Source: Durusdinium trenchii
Lineage: Eukaryota; Sar; Dinophyceae; Suessiales; Symbiodiniaceae
Direction of reading: 5' to 3'
Length of the DNA stretch: 64,000 nt
Assembly: GCA_963970005.1 (NCBI GenBank)
Contig: CAXAMN010000003.1
Location: 48,344-112,343 of the forward strand
The stretch's first letter is position 1; each line of letters begins with the position of its first letter. Both the position numbers and the translations under genes were made by a program. Positions 24,993 through 35,738 of the stretch are shown here, piece after piece. The notes beneath the pieces are model-generated. The model searched no databases. It was given only the letters and a program-made list of their open reading frames with translations, and was not told the DNA's origin.

Positions 24993-27226
24993 ATGGCGGA
25001 GCTTCAGGCATCGCAGAAGGGCTTGGTGGTCATATTGGCAGCTGGACTGTCGGCCTGGATTTGGTGGCTCAAGGAAAAGTCACGTAAAAAACTGCCACCA
25101 GGTAGCTTTTGGTCCTTGCCATTTCTGGGAGAGACATTGAGCTATGTCCGAGATCCTTTGGGCTTTATCGAGGAGCTTTCGTTCCGTCCGAGTTCAGTGG
25201 GACCAGCTGTTTCGCTCTGTTTGGCTCTGTTTCTTTCATTTTGGTAACCGGTCTGGCTGTGTTTCTTGTGACCGGTCACACCGACAGGAAAAGCTCTCAC
25301 GCTATGGAGGCACTTGCAGGTCGCATCTGCTCTTTTCTCCCACCGTGATCTTGGGAGTGACCGAGGCCAATGCGAAGCTGATCTTCTCGGAGAAGGACTT
25401 GGCCTGGCCGAGACACTTCCAACAGTTGGTGGGCACCAGCTCCCTGCCCATGGTGAATGATCCCCTTCACAAGAAGATTCGGACGCTGAACTCTCGTGCC
25501 TTTGGAGATCGACAGTTGGACTCCTACCTGCCATGCCTACAAAGACTGTCTGCCAAGCATTTGGATGCATGGGCTGAAACCGGAGGAATTTCCACCTCCC
25601 AGGATTTACACCTAGTCGTGAAAAAGTACGCCTTCGAGTGCGGTGAAGCTGTTATCTTGGGAGTTGAGAATGACCCGCTGACAACGAATTCCTTGATGCA
25701 GCTCTACGAAAACACCTTCAAAGGTCTGGGATATGTGGTGCCCTTGGATATTCCCGGATTCCCCTTTCATGAATGTATGAAGGCTCGAAAGCTGCTGGTA
25801 CAGGAATTCGAGACGCTTATTGAGAAGAAGCGGCAGAAGCTGAAAGATCCATGTCGAATGTTTCAAATCAATACTATGCTGGATACCATGCTGCGCCTTC
25901 CTTTCTTCTTCAGTGTTGTTTTTTTCTTTTTTTCTCAACCGTCTCAACCTTTCATTGTAAAAAGAAAACAGCAGAAGATCCAAGGCAGGCCGAAGGCATG
26001 AACAGTGAGGAGGAGATCTCAGATTTCTGCGTTGCGATGATGTTCGCTGGCCACGATACCACGCTCTGTTCGATTCAAAGCTGCCTCCATTGGCTGAAAG
26101 AGTGCCCTGAAGTGGAGGCCCTTTTACGGCAGGCTGGTGTGGCGAAACTCCAACTCTTCGAAAAGGGTCTTCAAATAGATGAAGGCAGTTTCAAAAGATT
26201 CTTCTGTTTGTTTCATGATATTCTTTAATATAAAACATATATATATATATATACATGAGTTGAGTTTAGTTACTTAGTGGCCACTCTAGGTCCTTTGTCA
26301 GAGCTGTATGTCCTGACTTCCCAAGGAGGTGCGAACTGCTTGGGATGGTGAAGCCCGGGTCACTCGACAGCTCCTGGACTCTCTGGTGAAGACTCGGGCC
26401 TTCGTGCAGGAAGTCTGGCGTGTGAACCCTCCGGTGCAGGTCGTGACCCGAACCTTGAGAGAGGCGAGTCGCACGCGTAGTGTCGTCGCACGAGTCGCAC
26501 GCGTCGTGTCGTCGCACGAGTCGCACGTTTCGTCGTCAGTCGCACGAGTAGTCAGTTGTACGAGTCGCGCTGGCGGGGCCATGTCACTTTCGCTGTGATG
26601 GTTGGACAGATCTTCGGGAGATCTATCCCCCAAACGAAGTGAGTGAAGAGGGATTAAGCCCCAAACGACGCTTCAGGGAGTGAACTGGTCCTTGTTGGGA
26701 GGACACCGAAGTGGATGGCTACCTGGTGCCAAAGGGATGGGCCATCACTTTTGCACCAGCTGGAAAGCATAGCACAGCAGAGGAGAGCAAGTCCTTCTCC
26801 ATCCAGCGGCACTTGAGTGAGGGGAAATTCCTGGACCGGACCTTTGAGGCCACCTACTTCGCTTCCTTTGGCGGAGGTAGCCGGATGTGCATCGGACACC
26901 TGGAGAGGATCGAAAAGACCAGTTGTTCTCATTTCTTGAAGCCTTGGAGCTCCGTCCTGGTGGGGTCCTTGTGGGGTCCTTTTGAAGTTTTCACTGAATA
27001 CCTCCAAGTAATTAGTCTGGGCTCCCACCGTTGGCCAGCGATCTCGGAGGCCCACCGTTTGGCGTTCTCGGCGCGCCCAGGATACAAGTTCGCCAGGGAT
27101 GAGATGTTGGTTTTCCTTCTTCACTTCCTTCACGGCTATGATGTGAAGCTCCAACGCTCCAAGATTCAACGATTTCCTTTTCACTTCTGGCGCCTGGAAG
27201 GAAGTTTTCAGCGAGCCCTCAATTGA
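24993..27226 (+). CDS. cytochrome P450, CYP26/CYP120-like, six exons
   Basis: Membrane-anchored haem monooxygenase; substrate unknown. My exon model is 24993-25172, 25288-25852, 25978-26132, 26326-26463, 26702-26894 and 27081-27226. It sums to 1377 nt, in frame, 458 residues, the usual P450 size. The N terminus has a hydrophobic anchor (LVVILAAGLSAWIWW) then the proline hinge LPPGSFWSLPFLGETL. Exon 3 carries the I-helix AGHDTT, exon 4 the K-helix E-V-W-R, exon 5 GYLVPKGW and the haem loop FGGGSRMCIG with the Cys ligand, and exon 6 FARDEMLVFLLHFL. Donors are GA, GT, GC, GC, GA; four of five acceptors are AG|GA. The last ~15 residues are unlike typical P450 ends, so the final exon may be different (see 27195-27410). 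Confidence 0.92.
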
Positions 27227-27410
27227 GGAGGCCGCCAGCGCCCTGGAAAGGTCAACAGCCTTGGACCAAAAGGGTTGGATGGGTTTCGTTGGTTCGGTTG
27301 GTGAGATTGCATTCACCTCCGAGAATGCCATCACGCCTATGTCAGAAGAACGCCTATGTCAGAAGAACACTTTTTGTCGCAACTCTGATGATTTCACATC
27401 CCCAATGTAA
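27195..27410 (+). CDS. exon-like frame overlapping the P450 end
   Basis: A second frame, open from an AG|GAAGTTTTC acceptor at about 27196 to TAA 27408-27410, reads as good protein: EVFSEPSIEEAASALERS, then GFVGSVGEIAFTSENAITP. No family is recognised. It could be the true last exon of the P450 locus or an exon of the next gene. Confidence 0.35.
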   Translation, partial: WKEVFSEPSIEEAASALERSTALDQKGWMGFVGSVGEIAFTSENAITPMSEERLCQKNTFCRNSDDFTSPM

Positions 27411-27850
27411 ATTGTGCTGTAAATTCACCTCTTTGAGACCAACCACCAAGGGCATGCAATGCCATTGCAATGGCATCCTGACCTCGGGAAAGGGGCAGAA
27501 ACTCTGCCGATGCACTTGTCCTGTCAATCGCACCTTTCGCTTCTTGATTGACCACCCCAGCTGCATTTGGCTCTTTTTTCGCGCCTGGTCAAACAGTTTC
27601 ATACCAGTTGGGAACAGGAACAGGGATGATAAGGGCGTGTGAACATGGCAGCCCGCTCCAAATTGTAACCCCCGGCAGCACGTTCGCGAGACGTCATCTC
27701 AATCCTCCGACCGGGTTTCCGAACCGCACCGGCCGAGGACATCCCCTTGTTGCACGACCCAAGCCGCTGTTTGCAAGACATCGGGGGCTGGGACGTGATC
27801 ACCATGATCAGCGATCTGGAGAATGCCCCTTGATCACCACTCCCATTTGG

Positions 27851-27950
27851 TGTTTCTTTGTTTCTAATAGCGAAGGCCTCCAACCTACTAGCGATGCCCT
27901 CCGGGTCTCCAACCTAAGAGCGATGGCCTCCGGGTCTCTTGGCGATGGAT
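27851..27950. repeat. dispersed minisatellite, unit CTACTAGCGATGGCCTCCAA-like (copy A)
   Basis: Degenerate units of about 20 bases (ACTAGCGATG(C/G)CCTCC followed by GGGTCT or AAC) occur four times, led by TTTGTTTCTAATAGCGAAGG. The same leader and unit occur at 36528-36622, so this is a dispersed family, not a local expansion. Confidence 0.8.
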
Positions 27951-29490
27951 CAGCCAACAAGACGACGAAAGAACGAAGGACCATGAAGGAGCATGAAGGA
28001 TCATGAAGGACCAGTACTGGGGTTGATCTTGAGGAGGATCTCTTTTGATCCATGGCAACCATGGTACTGGGTTTGGTTTGAAGATCCAATTTCTGTTTGT
28101 GACGAGCTACCAATGAGTGGTTTCTGGCCTGGGACTGTCCCATCCCAGTGGTCGCTTCTTCGCTGAAGCGCGCTGATAGTCGAGAGGGAGTGAACTCAGG
28201 TCACATCCATTGGCTCAGAGCAGGGGCGCATTGTCGAAAGCCCCGGCAATGACACCTTTCGCACCATTGGCGGCATTTATCTCTGACTTTGGGTGACAGA
28301 TCTGACAGATGAAGGAAAGAAAAGCTGATCATATCATGTCTGGAATCTAGAGCATTGGTGTTTGGGTCCGTTCGGGGGGTAGAAATCCCATGACCACCAT
28401 CTTCTTCGTGTACATCTGGAGTTGCGTTTCGGTGTTCTGCCACCGAGGATTCTGAATCCATCACCAAAAAGAACGCCACGCTTTTCTCTCCTTCCAAACT
28501 CCAACTGCTGATGGATCGCTCTTATGCCACTCCATTATACAATGGAACAATCTCCCAACCGGATGGACGTCCTTCTCATGATCTTCATGCATCAAACATC
28601 CACCGACCGGTCAGTCAAGAACTGGATCTCTGGCAGGACATCTCCTGCCTCCGCCCGAGGTTTGGAGTTTGATTCAGGCGGCAAGGTCACCAGCAAGAAG
28701 TATGGTAAAGTCGCCTGGCGAAGAGGAAGGGACGGCACTGGAAGACAGACATCTGATTATTTTTTTTGCACGATCCAAGAAGGAGCGGGAAGGAATGAGA
28801 TCTTGGACATGCCCGCTTTGTTTGGGGATCCACGATCTCAGGTCATTTTGAGCCCAAAGCAGGCACACCGTTGAGAGTGATGGATGGCATCCGTTTTGTG
28901 TGTCTTTTTTTCTTTTTCTACTTTTGTGTGTGGAGGTGTTTCCAATCGTTTTTTTTTTCACTGCATGTGTTTCAGACTTTGATTTTTGTAGCGTGTCCTT
29001 GTTTGCTGGTCTGCGAAGGGTTGTAGGATCATGGCAACTCGAGGAACTGCATGCTTTGATCCCTAGACAGGGAAAACAGAAATCAACATGAACACAAGTG
29101 CAGCATTGTGAAAAACATGATGTGCACAGTGTCCAGTCCTTGGCATGTTTTGTCGAAGACTCCTATCCCGCTGAGTAGATTTATGCAGTCGTTTGGCTGT
29201 AGATCACAAAAATGATCAGATTTAGATCTCACAACTCTTCCTCAGTCTGCTTCTTGACCTCTATAGTAGTACCCTCCAACCAGTTAAATTGCTGTTGATC
29301 TGATGAAGAAACCAGGCCGTGCTGGGGCCGTAACGGCCGGGTCTCGGGCCTTTCCCACCGGGCAGGGTGGTGGCATCACGGTGACACCGAAGAACGCCGA
29401 CTTGGTGGTGGTCTCCCCGCAGGCGGGGAATTGCTTCGATATGGCTGAGCCTTGGCAAGAGGGTGAATGAGTCAATGGGATGGGATTCAT

Positions 29491-29637
29491 TCATTCATTC
29501 GTTCGTTCGTTCGTTCGTTCGTTCATTCATTCATTCATTCATTCAGTGAGTCAGTCATTCATTCAGTCAGTCAGTCAGCCAGTCAGTCATTCATTCAGTC
29601 AGTCAGTCAGTCATTCATTTGGTCAGTCAGTCAGTCA

Positions 29638-29674
<37 letters not shown>

Positions 29675-29700
29675 TCAGTCAGTCAGTCAGTCAATGAATG
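29491..29700. repeat. compound tetranucleotide array (TTCA/TTCG/CAGT/CAGC)
   Basis: Blocks of TTCA, then TTCG, then TTCA, CAGT, CAGC and CAGT, mostly phased at four bases. Ser/Gln-rich reading frames across it are artefacts of the repeat. Confidence 0.95.
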
Positions 29701-32189
29701 AATCACCTGTTACTACTAGTCAATAGAATGGGATTTTCCTTGTTTGACTAGTACTTGATACCATCAGGTCAGTCGCCACTCTACGTCCTGCCAGTTGTTT
29801 TTTGCAAAGCGGCACAGACCACACACACACACATGGTACTCTTTGAGGGTGCCTGCCGGACCACACCCACCTGGTCGTTCTCCATGCGTATCTACCAACA
29901 GGCCGAGGCTCTATGTCCCTCGGTTGATTGGTTTGTTGCTATCCATGGGCGATGCGAACTAAGGACATGATCCCTCCCGTGCGAGGCAATGCCTACGTGC
30001 TGGTGGTACCGATGCTTCGACCGAATGAACGTAGAACCAGCTGGTTGAGGGCCTTGTAGGTCTTGAATTCTTGACAGGACGCAATTGGTGTTTGGAATGA
30101 AATAGCGGCCTCCGGATGCAGCGCCGTGCTATTTGCCATCACAAACTGCTCAAAGGCTGTTTGACAGAATCACTTTCTTTGTCCTCGAAGCTTTTGTCCT
30201 CAAAACTGTGCCGCACTCTTTGACAATCCAGAGAAAATCGATCCTCATATATTTTGTGCTTGTTTGATTGCTGAACTATCCATGGCAAACTTATTCAGCC
30301 CAAGGATCAACCCACTGTATGCACCGCCTACGAGGATCATACCAAACTATGAAAGACTCTGGACAGCGTGCAGAAGTCTTTTTTTGGGGGATTTGGTTTG
30401 ACTTGTCAACATTCTTTTTGTTGACCCCACGATCCTACCCCCTTGCTTTCATAAGAAAGAAATGCTAAGCTAGCACTGAGGAATCCGTTTCGAGCTCCAT
30501 TTCGTGGCGGAAGACATGACGGACACTCACAAGTTGCAACGCTGCTTGGGACGTTTGGAACTGGTTGACATGTGATGACAATGTGGTTGCCATGCGATGA
30601 CTACCTCATGTAGACTGGATAAGCCGTCCCCAGACAGACCCAGGCAGACGATTTTAAGACCTCTTCAGGCCCCATGGGGAGTTGAAATGTCATCCAGGAG
30701 TCTACATGAAGCACGTGAAAGCTCCGGGAGAAAGACCCGAAACCGACTCAACAGTGTGTAGAACAGCACTGGGAGAAAGAGCAGAACAGCACTGAAACAG
30801 ACGGGATGAGGAATGCATTCGTGGATGGGATTTGAGTGGTGAAAACTGCTTTCAGGAAGAGAGAGGTGTCATCCAAGGCTTGCTATTCCTGGCACACTGC
30901 TCTTTGCAGAGTGCTGTGGACTTGCTCTCGCCACGCTACACTCTGCTCTTCGTGCACGGTGCTCGTGCCATTTTCGTTGAGAGATCTTTAGCTGCCTGGC
31001 TTTGGGCGGCCCTAAAGAGCCAAGTTGAACCACTATAGAGAGAGAGAGAGAGACGGTAAGCCTATACAGTAAACTTCTAGGACCTAGATTTATACAGAGG
31101 AATCAATTGGTCGATCGACAATCCACCTTTTTCTTTCTTGCTGCAACCTCTCGATGTCAATCAATCTACATGCCCTTGACCAAAGGCCAGAGGAACCCAT
31201 AGTAGGCCTCCCTATTGAAAGCCGGCTCGTTTTCTCACTGCAACGCTTGGTCATGTTGTGAGGCCGAACTTTCACCAAAAGGGCTCGCTCTTCTTGTCAC
31301 TCTTGTCGGTTTTTGGTGGGGCTTGCACATCAACTTAGAGCCTGTTGTAGCAGCAATTCAACATTTCAGGCATAAATTCAGAATATATATATATATATAT
31401 GTTTTTTTGGGCGCTCAAGGCTCACCATTTCTGCTCCCTAGATGAGAGCGGCGATGCATGCGCCTCAGTGGAGGAGATCTGGCACCGCGGCGCTGGGTGT
31501 GTGCCGCTCGGCGAGGTGATCCGATGAACTGCGGAAGTCGAGTGAGTTTCACACGAAGTGTATTGGTCGTCGTGACGAAAATAACCGGGGTAAAAAACGT
31601 GGTTGTTAGAGAACCCAACCACGGCGTGAGGCCTCTTTCCGTTTTGAACCAATGGAAAAAAAGAGGAAAACCAACTCCTGGTGATCTTGGAATTTGCGAA
31701 GGTCCAGTACTCTTCACCTCATGAAGTCTGGCCTGGACATCTTAGAGGAGGCAGGAGTATTCTTGCTCAGGATCATATTGTAGCGGCAGGTCTGTGTGAA
31801 CTCTCTTGTTGAGGGACAGTTTGGCGACCTCTTCCCGCCAGTCTTTCGCTGGCAGCATGTTGTACTGTGCTATCATACTTTTTGAATCACAAACCACAAA
31901 TCTTTCAACACATGCTGTGGGATTTTTCCCGTTCGCACCCCCCCCCGGACGAAGAAGCACTTCCTTCCCTAGCACGAGCGCTTCGTCTTCGCCCCATCCC
32001 GCGAGGCTCATGTTTTCTATTTTCTTTCCGTCCCGGTGCGTCCGGGAAGGCCAAGGTCTTGGTAGACGCTGAGTGGCCCTGCAAGGACTACTTGGCGCCT
32101 TGGGCGGAAGGAACGCACGCGAGTTCGCGGGCGCCGGTGCGCGGGCGCGAGCGAAGCGCTCGGTGACGAAGCACGAGCGCGAGCTTCGT

Positions 32190-32285
32190 TCGGGCTAGCG
32201 ACCGTACTCGCTGAGTCCTTGGACCTGCCACAGATGCCCTTGGAGCAACTGGTGAAGAAGTTGCCTGCCTCCAAGAGGTGCGATT
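32190..32285 (+). CDS. short exon-like segment, unknown
   Basis: In one frame this reads LATVLAESLDLPQMPLEQ then LVKKLPASKR, a helix-rich protein-like stretch. The sequence just upstream (AKVLVDAEWPCKDYLAPW at about 32053-32105, other frame) is similarly plausible. No family is recognised and splice sites are not resolved. Confidence 0.3.
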
Positions 32286-32299
32286 CAAATGGGATTCTG

Positions 32300-34815
32300 C
32301 AGAAGTTCACTGGGTTGATCTGGGTTGGCGTGCATAAAGTACTTTTTGCATCGTTTTTTGATATTGTGCAAGGTTTAGACGGTACCTAATGACCTAATGT
32401 TTGATGCTGAAAGTTTTTTGGAAGCCACCACATGATGGACATGAGCCTTTGTTGCCGGAAGGGACCTTGTTGATTGCATGGCCTCGTGCCGCATTTTGTG
32501 ATGCCGTGGGCATCATGAAGACTCTGGTGTTGGCGATTTTTCTGGGATGGTGGTGACATGGACCAACCATGAATGGCGAAATCATGTGACATGGAACAAC
32601 CATGAACAATCTATATATTCCTGGTTTTCGGTCATGACAAAAGAGGAACGTATTCCATGTCGACTTCTGTCGGCTTGGCCTCCTGCGCCTGCCGAAACAC
32701 GTCGCCGCTCCGATGTCCATGCCAATTCCCTCGCCAGGCATCTCTACGATGATCCGATGTGCCGGACGCAGGGAAGCCTCTCTCGGCACGAGGTGCGGCC
32801 AGAACCAGCACCACCGGGTGGTCCTGATGGAAGGACTTGTTCGTCTGGGAAGGCTTGGCTCGGTCCAAGCGTAGGGCTCCTCGGTGCAAGGTCACGGATC
32901 CTGCTTCGTGGCCCCACCTGCCGGGACGTCCGGAGGCTGAGCACTGGATCGAAATCAAGGTTGAAACCACATGGCTCAGAGGTGTGCTCCCTCTTGGGCT
33001 CTTATATGTTTTTTCTTCCCGGATTTCCTGGAAGATTATAAGATGCTGAAGATCCAAGTACTCTCAATGCTGGAAGTCGCCTCGATTTGTAAAACTCAAC
33101 AGATTTAGCTTGGCGGTAATGTCCCAGGAAGTCGCAGCGATTCGCAGTTACTTGGGGGAGAGACACTAGTTTTTGCTTCAGACCTATGATCTGAAAGTGG
33201 AAATTCTAGAAATAGCTGACAGTATTTGGCTGAAATGCGCCGCTTGAGGTCAGCATGCGATCGCGGATCGCGGGCATTGTTTGATCGAAGAGGGCCTTTG
33301 TGACACACGGCTGCGATCTTGAAACGGGGGGCCAGGTGGTGTTCCAGGCGGCGTTCCAGGAAATGTTCAAGGCGGTCTTTTTCTTTCTTTCTTTCTTTCT
33401 TTCTTTCTGAGAATAATGTGACATAGTCATGCCTAGTCTCTGAGATCATCACATCCCCAGTCTACTCTACAGTTTCTCCCGTCGTCTCCGTCTTCACCAG
33501 TTCTGAAACCGGCCGAGGAGTGCTATCCACCCTGGCGTGGCGAGCTTTGTGAGCAGTTGGAGCCAGGCTAAAAGGGGTGGGGGCGAACTGATTTTGGCAC
33601 CACATGGACGAACCTCATGACTCATATGGGGCCTGTCCTGGCGGGGCGCAGGATTTCCAAGACTGGCGCCTGTTGCGGTATCTATATATACTTTTTACCC
33701 TCTGACCCGGTCTGGTCTTCTAGAATCTTCTAGAGATAGATGAGATAGTAGATTCCTGACCAGAATCTCTGAAAGTCTTCTCTGAGAGTCTTCTCCGCTC
33801 TTCTCCTGTGAGGTGTCGATACCGATCGCGCGGAAGGGGTCACTGTTGGCGGCACGGTGATTGTGACCATGGCTTCGCGCGCGCGGCTCCATGAGCTGCA
33901 CTTCGGGCTCTCGATGCTTGCCGTAAGCGGCGCTTGGACGTGCGCAAGCGAAGCCATGCCACGGTGCCAGTTTTTTTTCTCAGCCGAACGCATTGGGTGC
34001 TTCTTTTGGAAAGAAGAAGAGGAAGGTTCGGAACTGACTCCAAGTTGCTCACTCAACTTAATGTAGACTCTTGATTAACAAACCCCCCGTAGCCTGAAGA
34101 GGGTTTCCAATTCAAACGGGTGGGTTTATTAGTCAAGAGTGTACATTTGGAGTTGTCAATGACACTCCAGTAATCTTGACAGCCAGCATTGATTCGACAG
34201 TGTGTTTTTGTGTGGAAACACTCAACTTAATGGCAAGGCGGCATGACAGAAGAGTCGGTTCCTTTTGCGAAACTGTTGCTATGCTTGAGGACCGCAAGCT
34301 GGTTTCTCCTATACTGTCTGACAATACAGTTTCAGATGGTCTGGCAGACCTTCTGAAGGGAAGGGATCCTCAAATTTCCAGACCTTCAAATCCTCTAAGG
34401 AGTCAGTTGAACATTTTGTGTTGCCTGTCAGGGCCTCACGCATCAAGACTCTGCGCTAGTCTTGACTGGCGCTAGTCAAGGCGTTTTCGGTCCATCGGCC
34501 AGCCACGGACGCTCCAAGGAATTGGTGGGAGAAGTTCAATCATCGCTTTGATCACCCGGTTCTGGTCTTTCACCAGGGCCTGTCACCTCGTGAGGCGTAC
34601 GTCAAGAGCAAAACGGATCCGATTATATAAAGAGGATTGAAGATGGGAAAGATGATGGACACATGACTTGATTGTTACTACAAATGAACACGCTTCCCAG
34701 TGAAACGATTCCCTTTTGGAAGCGACCTGGTCGTTACTAGGTCCGGATGAACTAACTCTGCTTGCGTTCTTTCCACCGACAGCCCCCCCCGAATTGCTGC
34801 TGTTGCACACGCCGC
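32300..34815. other. no supportable gene
   Basis: ORFs on both strands between 32390 and 33060 overlap each other and cannot be told apart; none has a motif. A short (TTTC)n tract lies at 33378-33408. (AT)n and CTAGA words occur near 33680-33740. Confidence 0.45.
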
Positions 34816-34821
34816 CGGTAG

Positions 34822-35214
34822 GTGGCGGAGATCAGGCAGTCGTCTCGGAACCGTGTGTGGTTTGCCAATGTGGACCGCTTCTTTCGGCCACTGGGCGGCA
34901 AGCCGCCGATGGTGGCGGACTGGAACATGAGGACCGGAGACAGAGAGACAGAGACAGAGACACCGGTCGTTTCTGCTTCGGCTGCGCTGAGGAAGCCAGA
35001 AGCTTTGCCAACGGGACCTGGACGTTTGATGGAAGCGACCGTCCCCGAGGGCTATCGGCTCATGTGCTGCTTCGGCTGCATGGGTGGAGGAGTCGACACG
35101 TGGTTTCAACCACCGGAACCCGGTTTTATAGCCACTGGCGTTCCGTTCTTCCATGGGCTCCAACCACAACGGGAGCACCCTCCGCTCTCGACCGCCCTCG
35201 CACCCGCTCGGTGA
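34822..35214 (+). CDS. 130-codon ORF, unknown
   Basis: Open plus-strand frame with NRVWFANVDRFFRPLGGKPP near the start and MCCFGCMGGGVDTWFQPPEP in the middle. It includes an (AGAC)n stretch (34935-34965) that codes a Glu-Thr run. Alternative frames are also open. It is possibly an exon upstream of the glycosyltransferase gene, but no motif links them. Confidence 0.25.
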   Translation: MAEIRQSSRNRVWFANVDRFFRPLGGKPPMVADWNMRTGDRETETETPVVSASAALRKPEALPTGPGRLMEATVPEGYRLMCCFGCMGGGVDTWFQPPEPGFIATGVPFFHGLQPQREHPPLSTALAPAR

Positions 35215-35223
35215 GCCCGCCCG

Positions 35224-35738
35224 GTGGCTCCTTGGAGTCGAGGTCGTTTCAAGGCCACCTTTGTCCTGGATCAGCCAGCTTTGCAGGGCTTTGTGCCTGG
35301 GACGACGGTGAAATACCAAACGACTGTGGCAGTTTTATTCATCATCCCTTTTTTTCCAGATTTGTTGCTAATATTATGCAATATGTGTAAGTGGTCGATG
35401 TTGTTGTTGATGACGAGCTTGATGATTTGGGGATGGTCTCCAGTAGATTATACAATAGTTTTTCACTTGCAGGGACGAAGAAGACATACCAGCTACTGGT
35501 GGCGAATGAATTTGTGCCTCCTTGGGCACAAAGTCCAGGATATGGAGCTGAGGCTTTTTGTCGGTTTCTACATTGAAACGAGTTATGGTTGATAAGGATG
35601 GACGTATTCAACTGTCAGAGGCGACATTCTCAGCTTTACTAAAGATTGACTACAACTACTGCAGAAGCATTTGCCAAGGATGTTTTCATTGAACGATTAC
35701 GGGATTCTTACGACAAGCCGATACCATCCTAGTCTTAA
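35224..35738 (+). CDS. candidate 5' exons of the glycosyltransferase gene
   Basis: Several short plus-strand stretches look coding: GRFKATFVLDQPALQGFVPG (about 35245-35305), a MVDKDGRIQLSEATFSALLK segment (about 35583-35643) and, after CTGCAG, EAFAKDVFIERLRDSYDKP (about 35662-35720). They are in different frames, as expected for exons separated by introns. None carries a decisive motif. Assignment to the GT15-like gene rests on order and strand only. Confidence 0.35.

Larger units (their letters stand above)
27411..32180. other. no supportable gene; scattered repeats
   Basis: Only short frames are seen. A frame at 28669-28851 (EEEGTALEDRHLIIFFARSK) and one at 30850-31035 are weakly protein-like but lack splice partners. 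Repeats listed separately lie at 27850-27950 and 29491-29700. (AG)n is at 31037-31053 and (AT)n at 31384-31400. Confidence 0.5.

Noticed and set aside
29467..29701. Ser/Gln-rich ORFs
   Set aside because: They come from the compound tetranucleotide repeat.
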